Positions 44,028-52,930 of a stretch of DNA of 53,550 bases are shown one piece after another; position 1 is the first letter of the stretch; every line of letters starts with the position of its first letter. The notes beneath the pieces are model-generated. The model did not search any database and had not been told where the DNA came from. It worked only from the letters and a program-made list of their open reading frames with translations. The stretch lies in the NCBI GenBank assembly GCA_003859965.1, contig RQYR01000021.1, positions 1 to 53,550 on the forward strand. Reading direction: 5' to 3'. The translations under genes were made by a program, and so were the position numbers. The stretch comes from Comamonadaceae bacterium OH2545_COT-014 (GTDB taxonomy: Bacteria > Pseudomonadota > Gammaproteobacteria > Burkholderiales > Burkholderiaceae_C).

Positions 44028-44879
44028 GTGCTTGCCCAGATGCACGAAGGCGGAGCCAATGGCAGGCTTGTTATCTTCCAGCCGTTCAATTTTGACGATG
44101 GCCAGCGACAGATTGTCCCCGCCACCACCGGCCCGAACGCGCGCCTTGTCCACCAGAAATTCGCTGGCTTCTCGCGGGGGGAGTGAATGCAGCACGGAAC
44201 CCAGCTCCTCCTGCGTGAAGTAGTGCCACAAGCCATCACTGCAGGCGATGATGGAGTCGCCGATTTGCAGGCGTGGGATGTAATGGGCATCCAGTTGAGG
44301 TTCTTCTTCAGTGCCAAGACAGCCTAGCAGCACGTTGGCCTGCGGATGGGTGGCTGCCTGCGCGGCGGTCAGTTCACCCCGGTCAACCAGCGCCTGCACG
44401 AAAGAATGGTCGGAAGTGCGGCGCACCATGGTGCTGCCACGGAAGTGGTACAGGCGTGAGTCGCCCGTGTGAATCCAGTGGCACTCCCCGCCGGGGTTGA
44501 TGAGAAAAGCCGCCAGCGTGCTGTGTGGCTCCTGCTCGGCGGCGATGGCGGTGAGCTTGATGACCAGGTGGGCCTCGTTACCAATCTGGCGCAGCAACGC
44601 GGCCGCGTCTTCGGTAGCCGGTGCATAGCGCTCGAACAGCTGGCGCGCGGTCATGATGACCTGGTCGGACGCTTTGCGCCCGCCGGTGCGGCCGCCCATG
44701 CCATCAGCCACCACGCCGAGCACGCAGCCCATCACATGCGGGTGAGCAAACAGGCCCACCTGGTCTTGCTGATATTCCCTGTCTCCCTTGTGCAGGCCCG
44801 TGGCGGCGGAGAGGCGATAACCTTTTTCCATGGTTGTGCGTGGCGCGGCAAAGCGCCATGAAGCGTTGGTGCTGACCAT
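44025..44879 (-). CDS. PP2C-family serine/threonine protein phosphatase
   Basis: 284 residues from MVSTNASWRF; an alternative start is MEKGYRLSAA at 44831, which leaves 268 residues. PP2C metal motifs: LHKGDREYQQDQ, VVADGMGG, IIACSDGLW and GGGDNLSLAI, so two Mn/Mg ions can bind. HTGDSRLYHFR and QANVLLGCLG are also typical. It would dephosphorylate Ser/Thr proteins in the cytoplasm, opposing Hanks-type kinases; no kinase gene is in the window. PP2Cs also occur in type VI secretion loci, but no such genes are here. The stop TGA is the edge of repeat copy 4. Confidence 0.9.
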   Translation of the reverse strand: MVSTNASWRFAAPRTTMEKGYRLSAATGLHKGDREYQQDQVGLFAHPHVMGCVLGVVADGMGGRTGGRKASDQVIMTARQLFERYAPATEDAAALLRQIGNEAHLVIKLTAIAAEQEPHSTLAAFLINPGGECHWIHTGDSRLYHFRGSTMVRRTSDHSFVQALVDRGELTAAQAATHPQANVLLGCLGTEEEPQLDAHYIPRLQIGDSIIACSDGLWHYFTQEELGSVLHSLPPREASEFLVDKARVRAGGGGDNLSLAIVKIERLEDNKPAIGSAFVHLGKH

Positions 44880-45103
44880 ATTATTGAATAAAGAGCGGCA
44901 TGGGCATTCGTGATTCGCGCAGGCGCGCTTGCCGCTATGCTTTCGCCAGTCCCGGGCTTTGGCCTGGGGCACCGTTTTGGTCTGTGGCCCCGTGTGCGTA
45001 GTAACGGGCACGGGCCTGCCGCGCTGAAGCCGCCATGGCGTCTTACCGGCAGCAGCCGGTTCCGCTGGTTTTGACTTCCATCCGCCTTTTGCCTGTGTCT
45101 GGC

Positions 45104-47194
45104 ATGCCGCCTGCATCTGTCTCGTTTGCCGCTGAAGATTTGCTCGCCCACACGGCGGCTGTATTCGCGGCCGATGGCCCTTTGGCCGCCGCCGATGCTG
45201 GCTTTTGTCCCCGCCCCGGACAGGCGCGCATGGCACAGGCCGTGGCGCGCACCGTGCTGCAAGGCGGCCAACTGGTGGCCGAAGCCGCCACCGGGGTGGG
45301 CAAGACGTTTGCCTACCTGGTTCCTGCGCTGCTCTCGGGTGAGCGCGTGCTGCTCTCGACGGCCACCAAAACCTTGCAAGACCAGCTGTATGGGCGGGAT
45401 CTGCCGCGGCTGGTGCGCACGCTCGGTTTGCCGGTGCGTACTGCCTTGCTCAAAGGGCGCGCCAGCTACCTGTGCCTGCACCGGCTGGAGATGGCGCGGC
45501 ATGATGTGCCGCATGGCCCCGCCACGGCCCGCACCTTGGCCCGTATCGAACATTGGGCCACCGTGACGCGCACAGGAGACTTAGCCGAGCTGCCCGGGCT
45601 GGACGAGCGCTCGCCAGTGATTCCCCTTGTCACCTCCACGCGCGAGAACTGCCTGGGCAGCGAATGCCCCAAATACCGTGCCTGTCATGTCAATCTGGCG
45701 CGGCGCGAGGCGCTGGCCGCCGATGTGGTGGTGATCAACCATCACCTGTTTTTTGCTGACCTGGCCATTCGCGAATCCGGCATGGCTGAGCTGCTGCCCG
45801 CCGTGCGTGTGGTGGTGTTTGATGAAGCGCACCAGCTCAATGAAACGGGCATCCAGTTTCTGGGGCAACAACTGGGCAGCCATCAGCTGCTGGATTTTGC
45901 GCGCGATCTGCTGGCTGCTGGCTTGCAGCAAGCGCGCGGCCTGGCGGACTGGCAGACGCACGCTCTGCATGTGGAAACGGCTGCGCGCGAGTTGCGCCTG
46001 GCCGCTGGTCAGCCGCGCGCGGGCAGCCAGCGCCTGCGCTGGGCCGATGCGGCGCCCGACGGGCTGAACGCCCCGGCCTGGTCGGCCGCCCTGGCGCGCG
46101 TGCAAAACACCCTGGCGCAGACAGCGCAGACGCTGGACACCGTGAGCGAAATCGCGCCAGACTTCGCGCGCCTGCAAGCCCGCGCGCAGGCGCTAGCTCA
46201 GCTGGCCGCGCGCTTTGCCGGCCCCGCCGACGCGGACGCCGTGCGCTGGCTGGACGTGGGCCTGCACACGCTGCGCCTGGTGGAGTCCCCGTTGGATATC
46301 GCCCGCGTGGTGCGCGAAAAGCTGTTGCAGCCCCCTGATGAAGCCGCTACGCCGCCGCCAGCCGAGCCGCAACCTGTGTCTGAACGGCCGCGCGCCTGGG
46401 TGTTCGTTTCGGCCACGCTGGGCGATGACGAGCGCCTCACCTGGTTCACCAAGCCCTGCGGCTTGCAAGACGCAGAGGTGCTGCGCATTGGCAGCCCGTT
46501 CGACTATGCCCGCCAGGCGGCGCTGTACGTGCCGGCGCCGGCGGCCTTTCCGCGCCCGGCTGACCCTGATCACCCCGCTGCCGTGGCCCGGCTGGCGGGT
46601 GATGCGGCCCTGCGCCTGCGGGGGCGCACCATGGTGCTCACCACCACCTTGCGCGCCCTGCGCGCCATTGGGTCGGCTCTGGCGGCCCGCTTTGAGGCGG
46701 AAGGCCAGCCCCTGCAGGTGTTGGTGCAGGGCGATTGGCCCAAGCGCGAACTCATGGCGCGTTTTCAGGCGGGCAGCGCACCGGGCCAGCCTGGCTGCGT
46801 GCTGGTGGCGTCCGCCTCGTTCTGGGAGGGGGTGGACATGCCGGGCGACGCGCTGCAATGCGTTGTGATCGACAAACTGCCTTTCCCGCCGCCGGGCGAT
46901 CCGCTGGTGGAAGCCCGTTGCCGCCGCATTGAAGCGACAGGCCGCAGCGCGTTTGCCGACTATTCGCTGCCCGAGGCTGCCGTGGCGCTCAAGCAAGGCG
47001 CGGGCCGCCTGATCCGGCGTGAAACGGATACCGGCCTGCTGGTGATTGCCGACACGCGCCTGATTGGCATGGGCTACGGCCGCCGCCTGCTGGGCGCACT
47101 GCCGCCCATGCGGCGGTTAGGCTGCGCGGCAGAGTGGGAGGCTGCGCTGGCCACACTGGCGCAAGCCCTGACGGCGCCGGCGGTGGCCGCTTGA
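45104..47194 (+). CDS. DinG/YoaA-family ATP-dependent DNA helicase
   Basis: 696 residues from ATG 45104; an in-frame ATG 69 bp upstream (45035) is also possible, neither having a clear ribosome site. XPD-like SF2 helicase: Walker A AATGVGKT at 61-68, DEAH box in VVFDEAHQL, and four Cys for an Fe-S cluster (YLCLHRLE; CLGSECPKYRAC). C-terminal motifs include ASFWEGVDMPGDALQCVVIDKLPF and QGAGRLIRRETDTG. It unwinds DNA 5-prime to 3-prime in repair and replication-fork restart. Divergent from the PP2C gene. Confidence 0.92.
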   Translation: MPPASVSFAAEDLLAHTAAVFAADGPLAAADAGFCPRPGQARMAQAVARTVLQGGQLVAEAATGVGKTFAYLVPALLSGERVLLSTATKTLQDQLYGRDLPRLVRTLGLPVRTALLKGRASYLCLHRLEMARHDVPHGPATARTLARIEHWATVTRTGDLAELPGLDERSPVIPLVTSTRENCLGSECPKYRACHVNLARREALAADVVVINHHLFFADLAIRESGMAELLPAVRVVVFDEAHQLNETGIQFLGQQLGSHQLLDFARDLLAAGLQQARGLADWQTHALHVETAARELRLAAGQPRAGSQRLRWADAAPDGLNAPAWSAALARVQNTLAQTAQTLDTVSEIAPDFARLQARAQALAQLAARFAGPADADAVRWLDVGLHTLRLVESPLDIARVVREKLLQPPDEAATPPPAEPQPVSERPRAWVFVSATLGDDERLTWFTKPCGLQDAEVLRIGSPFDYARQAALYVPAPAAFPRPADPDHPAAVARLAGDAALRLRGRTMVLTTTLRALRAIGSALAARFEAEGQPLQVLVQGDWPKRELMARFQAGSAPGQPGCVLVASASFWEGVDMPGDALQCVVIDKLPFPPPGDPLVEARCRRIEATGRSAFADYSLPEAAVALKQGAGRLIRRETDTGLLVIADTRLIGMGYGRRLLGALPPMRRLGCAAEWEAALATLAQALTAPAVAA

Positions 47195-47464
47195 AACCGC
47201 TGTGAAACCGCCGCAGCGGCATTCGCGCTGCATCCGAACGGGCGGGTTTGCAGGAGGTGGTGGCGTCTCCGGCGCGGGCTTCAAGGTCAGGCGCTTGGTC
47301 GCGAGCGCCATGCAAGCCCGGTGGTGCAGGCGAGGCAACGCCTGGCCGTCTACGGTGCTTTGCCGGCTCCACAGCGGAGCCACGCCACCCAGCCTGAAAA
47401 TCGCAGAGAGATCGCCGACAATTCGCCCCCGCTTTTTTGCAACCCTGATGGGGTCAATTGCCTT

Positions 47465-48511
47465 ATGTCCTCGTTGATCCAGCGTTTTTTCAAGCGTTTT
47501 CCCGGCTTTTTAACCTGTACAGCCTTGGCGGGCTGGGCATTGAGCGTGCCGCTGACCGCAGCCGCGGCTGTGCCTGAGGCCGCCACGTCCACTTGCCGCA
47601 ACGCGGGGCTGGATGTGGTGGTGCTTGGCTCGGGCGGGCCGGAGCTGAGCGATCAGCGCGCCTCCACCGGCTACCTGGTGCGCGAAGACGGCAAGGCGCG
47701 CTTCATTATCGATTTCGGCGCGGGCGCTTCGCTCAACTTCGAGCGCGCGGGCGGGCGCATTGAGGATTTGCACGCGCTGCTGTTCACACACTTTCACGTG
47801 GACCACTCCAACGATTTGCCTGCACTGGTCAAGGCCGCGTTCTTTACCAACCGCCGCGCCGATTTGCCGCTGTACGGCCCCACGGGCAGCGCCACCATTC
47901 CCACCACACCGCTGTTCGTGGAGCGCCAGTTTGGCGACAAAGGGGTCTATCCGTACTTGGCGGACTTCCTCACCGGCGAAGCGGGCTTTGCCCTCAAGCC
48001 CGTGGCGGTGGATGCCAGCCACGCGCAACCCAAGCTGTTCAGCACGCAGGTGGCGGGCTTTACGCTCAAAGCTATTGCGGTGGAGCACGGCCTCATGCCC
48101 TCGCTGGGCTGGCGGGTGGAAAAAGACGGCTGCGCGGTGGTGGTTTCGGGCGACACCAGCAACGCGGGCAAAACGCTGGACGTGCTGGCCCAGGGTGCGG
48201 ATGTGTTCATCGCCCACAACGCCGTGCCCGAGCACAGCCATGACGAGGTGGCGCTGCACCTGCACATGACGCCGGCTGAGATTGGCCGCATCGCCCAGCA
48301 CACGGGCAGCCGCAGCCTGGTGCTGTCGCACTTCATGCGCCGCACCGATGGTGCGCACGCAGAAACGGCGGCGGCCATCCGCCAGCACTACCGCGGGTCG
48401 CTGGCCTTTGCGCAGGATTGCGAGGTGTACTCGCTGCAAAGCGGCCGCCGCACGGGGCGCTGCGCGACTAACCGCGACCATCGGGGGGGGGGCGCAGAGG
48501 GTAAAAAGTAG
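47465..48511 (+). CDS. Exported MBL-fold metallo-hydrolase
   Basis: 348 residues from MSSLIQRFFKRF; the upstream in-frame ATG is not supported. Hydrophobic signal peptide about 12-36 (ending TAAAAV). Metal site THFHVDH (H109, H111, D113, H114), VVSGDTS with a ligand Asp, and LVLSHFMRR with a ligand His. The layout resembles RNase Z- or arylsulfatase-like MBL hydrolases but with periplasmic location; the substrate is unknown. A G10 tract (48483-48492) lies about ten codons before the stop and could cause frame slippage at the C-terminus. Confidence 0.85.
   Translation: MSSLIQRFFKRFPGFLTCTALAGWALSVPLTAAAAVPEAATSTCRNAGLDVVVLGSGGPELSDQRASTGYLVREDGKARFIIDFGAGASLNFERAGGRIEDLHALLFTHFHVDHSNDLPALVKAAFFTNRRADLPLYGPTGSATIPTTPLFVERQFGDKGVYPYLADFLTGEAGFALKPVAVDASHAQPKLFSTQVAGFTLKAIAVEHGLMPSLGWRVEKDGCAVVVSGDTSNAGKTLDVLAQGADVFIAHNAVPEHSHDEVALHLHMTPAEIGRIAQHTGSRSLVLSHFMRRTDGAHAETAAAIRQHYRGSLAFAQDCEVYSLQSGRRTGRCATNRDHRGGGAEGKK
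48483..48492 (+). repeat. G10 homopolymer tract near the end of the MBL gene
   Basis: Ten G in a row within the last 30 bp of the coding region (codes RGGG). A likely spot for slippage or sequencing error. Confidence 0.9.
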
Positions 48512-48597
48512 ACGCGGCGGAAAAAAGGCACACGCCTGACAAGTGCCGACACAGGGCGCAGCGAGCAGCCGTCCCGCGCGAAAGGCAAAACAGTTTC

Positions 48598-49788
48598 TCA
48601 GTAACAGATGCTGTTGTTACTGCCCATGCGAATCAGGTTGGCCATGGCCACACCGGGAATGGGAATGGGCTTGAGCTGTTCGCGCGACCGGATGTCGTAA
48701 GGAATGATCTGTGGATAGCCCTCATCAATGGTCACCAGCGCGGTCTTGCTGTCTCCCGTCACCCAGACGTTGGTAACTTCCGCGGCAAAACGGAAAACCT
48801 TGCGATCGGCGGGATCCCTGAAGGACTGGAACATGATGGCCTTGTCACCCCCCAATACCCAGGTGCTTTCCAGCCAACCGCTGCGGATGACGCGTGGTGA
48901 AAAATCCACGCTAAACCGTTCTGGCTTGTCGTAACCGTTTTCCAGATCGAAATGAACCAAGGTGCCTTCTTTGTTGCCAAAAATCACGTTCCGAGTGTAG
49001 GCATCAATGTAAGGCATGAGCAAAGGCTTGTAGGTGTTCTGGGTGGTTCGCATGGGGCCGGTGGACAGCAGTTTGTCCGTCTCCGGAAAGTAAACCAATC
49101 CCTGGTTGCCGTCTTCCGTATTGAAAGCCAGAAGATAGTCCTCGGGGCTTGCAATACCTACATCGAACCCTCGCGCCGTCTGGACGCGCTTGGCAAAGCT
49201 GATCTCTTTCCACCGGGAATCGGCAGCATCCTGCCCATTCTTGTGAAAAATGTGCGGTCTTTCTTCATCCAGAACCCAGAATGACTGGCTGAACGAGCTG
49301 AACAGAAGGAAGTAATAAGAGTTCAGCGTCGTATCTCGATGGACAGAGTCAAATCGCCGGTTAAAGACTTTCAGCGTGAATTTTTCATAATCAATCATTC
49401 CCACCCGGTCACGCATCCCAATGGCCAGCAACCTGGATTGTGGAACAAAAAAAATCTGGTAAGCCGGTGCTGGTAGCTTCATACGCGTGGTTTCACGCGT
49501 TTTAAGATTGAAAAGACAGATTTGTGAGGCTTCAGGCGAGGAAACGGCCAGCATGGCGTCATCGCGTGCAATTTCAAAAACGTGCGGGCGGATGCCAAAG
49601 TCCAGCGAATCAACTTTTTTTCCGCTTTCAAGATCGACAACGCTAATGAAGTTGCTCATTTTGTCGGCAACGAATACATAGCGTGTCGGCGCGTAAAGAG
49701 ATAATGTCCTGAGCATGCTGGCCTTTGCACGCTTGCTGACCATGGCCAGACTGCCGGTCGCCGACATAATGAATTCACGCCGCTCCAT
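48598..49788 (-). CDS. Tat-exported beta-propeller protein of the nirK cluster
   Basis: 396 residues. The N-terminus MERREFIMSATGSLAM is a twin-arginine signal (RREFI), implying folded export. The rest is a chain of YVTN/WD-like blades: YVFVADKMSNFISVVDLESGKKVDSLDFG, then AMLAVSSPEASQICLFNLKT and ALVTIDEGYPQIIPYDIRS. No haem or metal motif stands out. Its place as the last gene of the nirK unit, 92 bp after the copper chaperone gene, suggests a periplasmic accessory for nitrite reductase or copper handling, but this is inference. Lower GC than the left part of the window. Confidence 0.75.
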   Translation of the reverse strand: MERREFIMSATGSLAMVSKRAKASMLRTLSLYAPTRYVFVADKMSNFISVVDLESGKKVDSLDFGIRPHVFEIARDDAMLAVSSPEASQICLFNLKTRETTRMKLPAPAYQIFFVPQSRLLAIGMRDRVGMIDYEKFTLKVFNRRFDSVHRDTTLNSYYFLLFSSFSQSFWVLDEERPHIFHKNGQDAADSRWKEISFAKRVQTARGFDVGIASPEDYLLAFNTEDGNQGLVYFPETDKLLSTGPMRTTQNTYKPLLMPYIDAYTRNVIFGNKEGTLVHFDLENGYDKPERFSVDFSPRVIRSGWLESTWVLGGDKAIMFQSFRDPADRKVFRFAAEVTNVWVTGDSKTALVTIDEGYPQIIPYDIRSREQLKPIPIPGVAMANLIRMGSNNSICY

Positions 49789-49880
49789 GACGCTGCTCGC
49801 TTCCTCGCATGAAAAAAGCAGTTATCCGCCGTCAGTGCGGTTTTCCGCGCCAAGGCATGTCACCAGACATTTGGGGGAAA

Positions 49881-50375
49881 TCAATGTTTGCCACTGGCGG
49901 CGGCGTGATGGGGATTTATGCCTGCGTCTTTCATGACGTCCTGCAATGATTTCACTACTGCATTGCAACTGGCCTGAGTGTTGTCACTGAAAAAGAGGGT
50001 CATAGCGTGCTGGCTGCCAACGGCAGGCTTTGAGGTCACGTCGAAAAGCATGACATGGTCGCCGCCCTTTTTGAAAACCCGTTCTCCGGCACTGATTCTG
50101 GCATTCGTCAGTGGCACCATGTGCATGACGCCATTTTTCATCGCCATACTATGCAGTTCGATCCTGCCCGAAACACTGGGTACTTCGGCCTTGATCACGT
50201 CAACAGGTGCGCCCTGATGCACGATTCGCATATAAGCCCCCGTCATGTCTTTGCCAGGCAATACCTCTTGAATGACACAGTCTTTCAGTTCAGTATGTGC
50301 CGACACGACCGGCTCAGCGGCTTGCGTTGACATCGAGGAAAAAGCGAGCAGCGTAAAAACAAGAAACTTATCCAC
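49881..50375 (-). CDS. PCuAC-type periplasmic copper chaperone
   Basis: 164 residues with a GTG start at 50375, chosen because AGGAG lies 7 nt upstream; the ATG 18 bp further up has no ribosome site and would add MHRRFQ. Signal peptide about 1-20. The Cu(I) motif is visible: IELHSMAMKNGVMHM (H75, M86) and GGDHVML (H107, M109), approximating H-X10-M-X21-H-X-M. The C-terminus is His-rich. PCuAC passes copper to cuproenzymes, classically with Sco; both are encoded here behind nirK. 40 bp after the Sco-TlpA gene. Confidence 0.92.
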   Translation of the reverse strand: MDKFLVFTLLAFSSMSTQAAEPVVSAHTELKDCVIQEVLPGKDMTGAYMRIVHQGAPVDVIKAEVPSVSGRIELHSMAMKNGVMHMVPLTNARISAGERVFKKGGDHVMLFDVTSKPAVGSQHAMTLFFSDNTQASCNAVVKSLQDVMKDAGINPHHAAASGKH

Positions 50376-50415
50376 TTGAAATCTCCTGTGCATAGTGATC
50401 TAGGGGTAAATAGAA

Positions 50416-51507
50416 TCAATAACCATGGTTTAGCATGCACTGCGCATATCGAGCTAAATCATCGGTCTGGCTGATGATGCCGCCTTTTCTGGCAATTTGT
50501 TTGCCATCAAGAAAGATTGCCGTCAATGGCAATCCCGTAGCGCCCATTCTTTTCAGCAAGCCAGTGTCCTGGGTTCGGGTTGGTGGCAAATGCTTTATTC
50601 CCATTTTTGAAAAAACGCTTTCGATATCCGATTCCTTTTCGTTGAGGTTCACTGTGCGGACTGCCATGCTTTGCTGGCTGGCAGCAAACTTGTCAAGCAA
50701 TGGAAGTTCGGCTCGGCATGGCGCGCACCATGAAGCCCATATATTCAGCAGAGTCAGCCGTGGATAGGAGGCGGTATCTTGCTGGGGAAGAATGTCTTTG
50801 AGCGCCGTGCCATCTTCTATCGCTTGAAACCCGGCAGGCAGAGTGCAGGCATGGCGGGGGTTCACCGGATTTGCCAAATTATTTCGGGAAAGGGACGATG
50901 GTTGGGCTTCCTGACTTTGTTTGTGTACATTCGATGCATTTTTGTTGCCGTCGCCCAGCACTTTGTCGAGTGCCGCAGTCAAGCCCTGGGCGCCAAGCTG
51001 GTAATCGTAAACGTCAACCAGTTTCCGATCGGGTCCAATCAAATAGATCAGTGCACTGTGATAAACGTTGTAAATAATTCCCTTCTGCGGATTTTCAATC
51101 TTTTTTCCGTCGATGCGATAACCAAAAGTGGCGCCAAGCTGGTCTGCTAGATGCTTAATATTTTCCATTTTTCCTGACAGGCCAACAATGCGCTCATCAA
51201 AATATTTCGTATAGGCATTTAAGCGGTCGATTTCGTCGTTTACGGGATCGATGGTGACAAAAATGGGCTGAATGGCGTATGGATGCTGAATCGCCTTCAT
51301 GGTCAGCCCGTATTCGTAGAGTGTGGTCGGACAAATGTCTGGACAGGAGGTGTATCCAATGGCTAGCAGAAGGTATTTCCCGGGATAGCTTTTCTCCGTT
51401 ACTCGGCCCTGAGGTCCCATCAAATCAAAACGCACCTCCCGGGCAAAAGCGCTGCTTGCCGAAAGGCCTATTGCGCAAATGCAAAAAAAGATCCACTTTC
51501 TGATCAT
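50416..51507 (-). CDS. Sco1/SenC-TlpA fusion protein
   Basis: 363 residues from MIRKWIFFCIC, the signal peptide or anchor being about 1-22. Two domains: a Sco domain (about 30-188) with copper ligands C55 and C59 (GYTSCPDICP) and H150 (VYHSAL); then, after a polar linker (189-220), a TlpA-like thioredoxin domain with C262-A-P-C265 (NIWASWCAPCRAELP) and a cis-Pro segment ATGLPLTAIF. Sco delivers copper and TlpA reduces Sco or its target cysteines before metal loading, so the fusion joins both steps. It lies between nirK and the PCuAC gene. Confidence 0.92.
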   Translation of the reverse strand: MIRKWIFFCICAIGLSASSAFAREVRFDLMGPQGRVTEKSYPGKYLLLAIGYTSCPDICPTTLYEYGLTMKAIQHPYAIQPIFVTIDPVNDEIDRLNAYTKYFDERIVGLSGKMENIKHLADQLGATFGYRIDGKKIENPQKGIIYNVYHSALIYLIGPDRKLVDVYDYQLGAQGLTAALDKVLGDGNKNASNVHKQSQEAQPSSLSRNNLANPVNPRHACTLPAGFQAIEDGTALKDILPQQDTASYPRLTLLNIWASWCAPCRAELPLLDKFAASQQSMAVRTVNLNEKESDIESVFSKMGIKHLPPTRTQDTGLLKRMGATGLPLTAIFLDGKQIARKGGIISQTDDLARYAQCMLNHGY

Positions 51508-51570
51508 GGGCTGCCTCTGCTCATCTGGATAATGAAAACATATGATCCAAGCAATCAGTCCTGGAGCTGA

Positions 51571-51600
51571 AGCCTGCCGCCTCATTGAAGGCGGCAGGCT
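51571..51600. terminator. Stem-loop between nirK and the Sco-TlpA gene
   Basis: AGCCTGCCGCC, 8 nt, GGCGGCAGGCT: 11 bp perfect stem starting 8 nt after the nirK stop. No U tract on the minus strand, so probably a processing or stability element that lets nirK mRNA exceed that of the downstream genes. Confidence 0.5.
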
Positions 51601-51608
51601 GGCTGTGG

Positions 51609-52769
51609 CTAATTGCCAGAATCCTTGAGGTCGCGCGGAGCCACGGTTTGCTCCATGAGATCATTGTTCCATTTGCCATCCACCTTGACCTGGGCCAAAG
51701 CGCCAAGATTCACGGATTCAATCAGGTTGTGGTTCAGGTATACATAAACACCCGGTTGCTTGAATGTGTACATGGCAGCGCCCGCAGAGCCGCCAGCAAT
51801 GACCCATGTTTCCAGATCATGAGCAGGTGCGTCGGCCAGATTGCCGCGCTCCCAAACATATTCACCGTGGCCGCCAATCAGGTGCGGGTAAGACTGGCGG
51901 TTGGCTTGTGAGTGGTAAAACATGACGGTTTCACCCACCTTGGCCGTCATGGCCTTTTCACCGGTATAAGCCATTTTTCTGTCGCCAAAAACCACATGCG
52001 TGGGAATGAGCTTGTCCATGACTTCCTTGTCATCCGCCATGGATTCTGCGGCGCTGCTGTACCGCTTGTAATTTCCTTTTTCATCTTTGGGCAGGTAGAA
52101 ATCCTGCTCGCCGATGTAATAAGCCTTGTCGTAATTCAGCTTCTTGCCATTTTTGTCTTTCAAACCGCCTTTCGGTAAAACGGTGATGGCGCCGTTCATG
52201 CCATGCACGACGTGCCAGGGAATCATGGGGCCGCCGGGAGCGCAGTGGTAAACGAAAGTGCCTGGTTTGGTGGCTTTCCATCTCACCACCACTTCCTGCC
52301 CCGGCTGGACATGCGTCAATTCGCCTGCACCCAATGCGCCAGTGGAAGCATGAAAATCGATATTGTGAACCAGCTGATTCTTGGAAAGGTTCTTGAGGGT
52401 CAGCTCCACATAATCGCCTTCATGCACGATGATCATAGGGCCGGGAACGGTGCCGTTGAATGTGAATGCCCACATGAAAACGCCAGGTTCGACCTCGATT
52501 TCCTTTTCTTCGATGAACATTTCTACCTGAACCACACGGGGCGCGGCAGGTGTCTCCAGGCTGTGCTCCGGTACGTTAGGTGGTGCGACCAGAGTTTGCT
52601 TGACGCGCTGGAGCCTTTCAATGCTGACAGGTGCTTTGATGACTTCATAGCCCGGTAATCCGCCTGTCGTGGAAATGACGGGATCGGCGGCGAAAGCGGG
52701 GTGACCAAGGAAACCCATGGCAATGGCCGAGCACAGCATCGACCGGCGGATAACGGATACTTGCATCAT
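51609..52769 (-). CDS. nirK: Copper-containing nitrite reductase
   Basis: 386 residues; signal peptide about 1-28 (ending AFAAD). GAGGG precedes the double ATG at 52769. Two cupredoxin domains. Type 1 copper: H135, C176, H186, M191. Type 2 copper: H140, H175, H347. Catalytic D138 (IDFHAS) and H296 (YPHLIGG) are present, so the enzyme should be active. It reduces nitrite to nitric oxide in the periplasm, with electrons from a cupredoxin or cytochrome c. It heads an operon with copper-delivery genes and is preceded by an FNR/NnrR-type palindrome. No nitric oxide reductase gene is in the window. Confidence 0.97.
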   Translation of the reverse strand: MMQVSVIRRSMLCSAIAMGFLGHPAFAADPVISTTGGLPGYEVIKAPVSIERLQRVKQTLVAPPNVPEHSLETPAAPRVVQVEMFIEEKEIEVEPGVFMWAFTFNGTVPGPMIIVHEGDYVELTLKNLSKNQLVHNIDFHASTGALGAGELTHVQPGQEVVVRWKATKPGTFVYHCAPGGPMIPWHVVHGMNGAITVLPKGGLKDKNGKKLNYDKAYYIGEQDFYLPKDEKGNYKRYSSAAESMADDKEVMDKLIPTHVVFGDRKMAYTGEKAMTAKVGETVMFYHSQANRQSYPHLIGGHGEYVWERGNLADAPAHDLETWVIAGGSAGAAMYTFKQPGVYVYLNHNLIESVNLGALAQVKVDGKWNNDLMEQTVAPRDLKDSGN

Positions 52770-52904
52770 TCAAATCCCTCACATACGTTGAAAAATCCAA
52801 TGCCTCCCGAATGGCCTGGACGACTGACAGCAATGCCATGCCATTTTTATCGCTCCGGACTCAGAGTGCCTTGGTGAAAACAGTGTCTGTTCAACCATGG
52901 GCAT

Positions 52905-52930
52905 GGCAGTTTGATTTGAGTCAAACTGCC
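52905..52930. promoter_or_regulatory. FNR/NnrR-type palindrome upstream of nirK
   Basis: TTGATTTGAGTCAA (52911-52924) fits TTGAT-N4-ATCAA at nine of ten positions and the TTGAT-N4-GTCAA form used by Dnr/NnrR regulators. It is embedded in a longer dyad with arms GGCAGTTTGA and TCAAACTGCC. The centre lies about 148 bp upstream of the nirK start, consistent with activation by an oxygen- or NO-sensing CRP/FNR regulator if a leader of about 100 nt follows. Confidence 0.7.
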
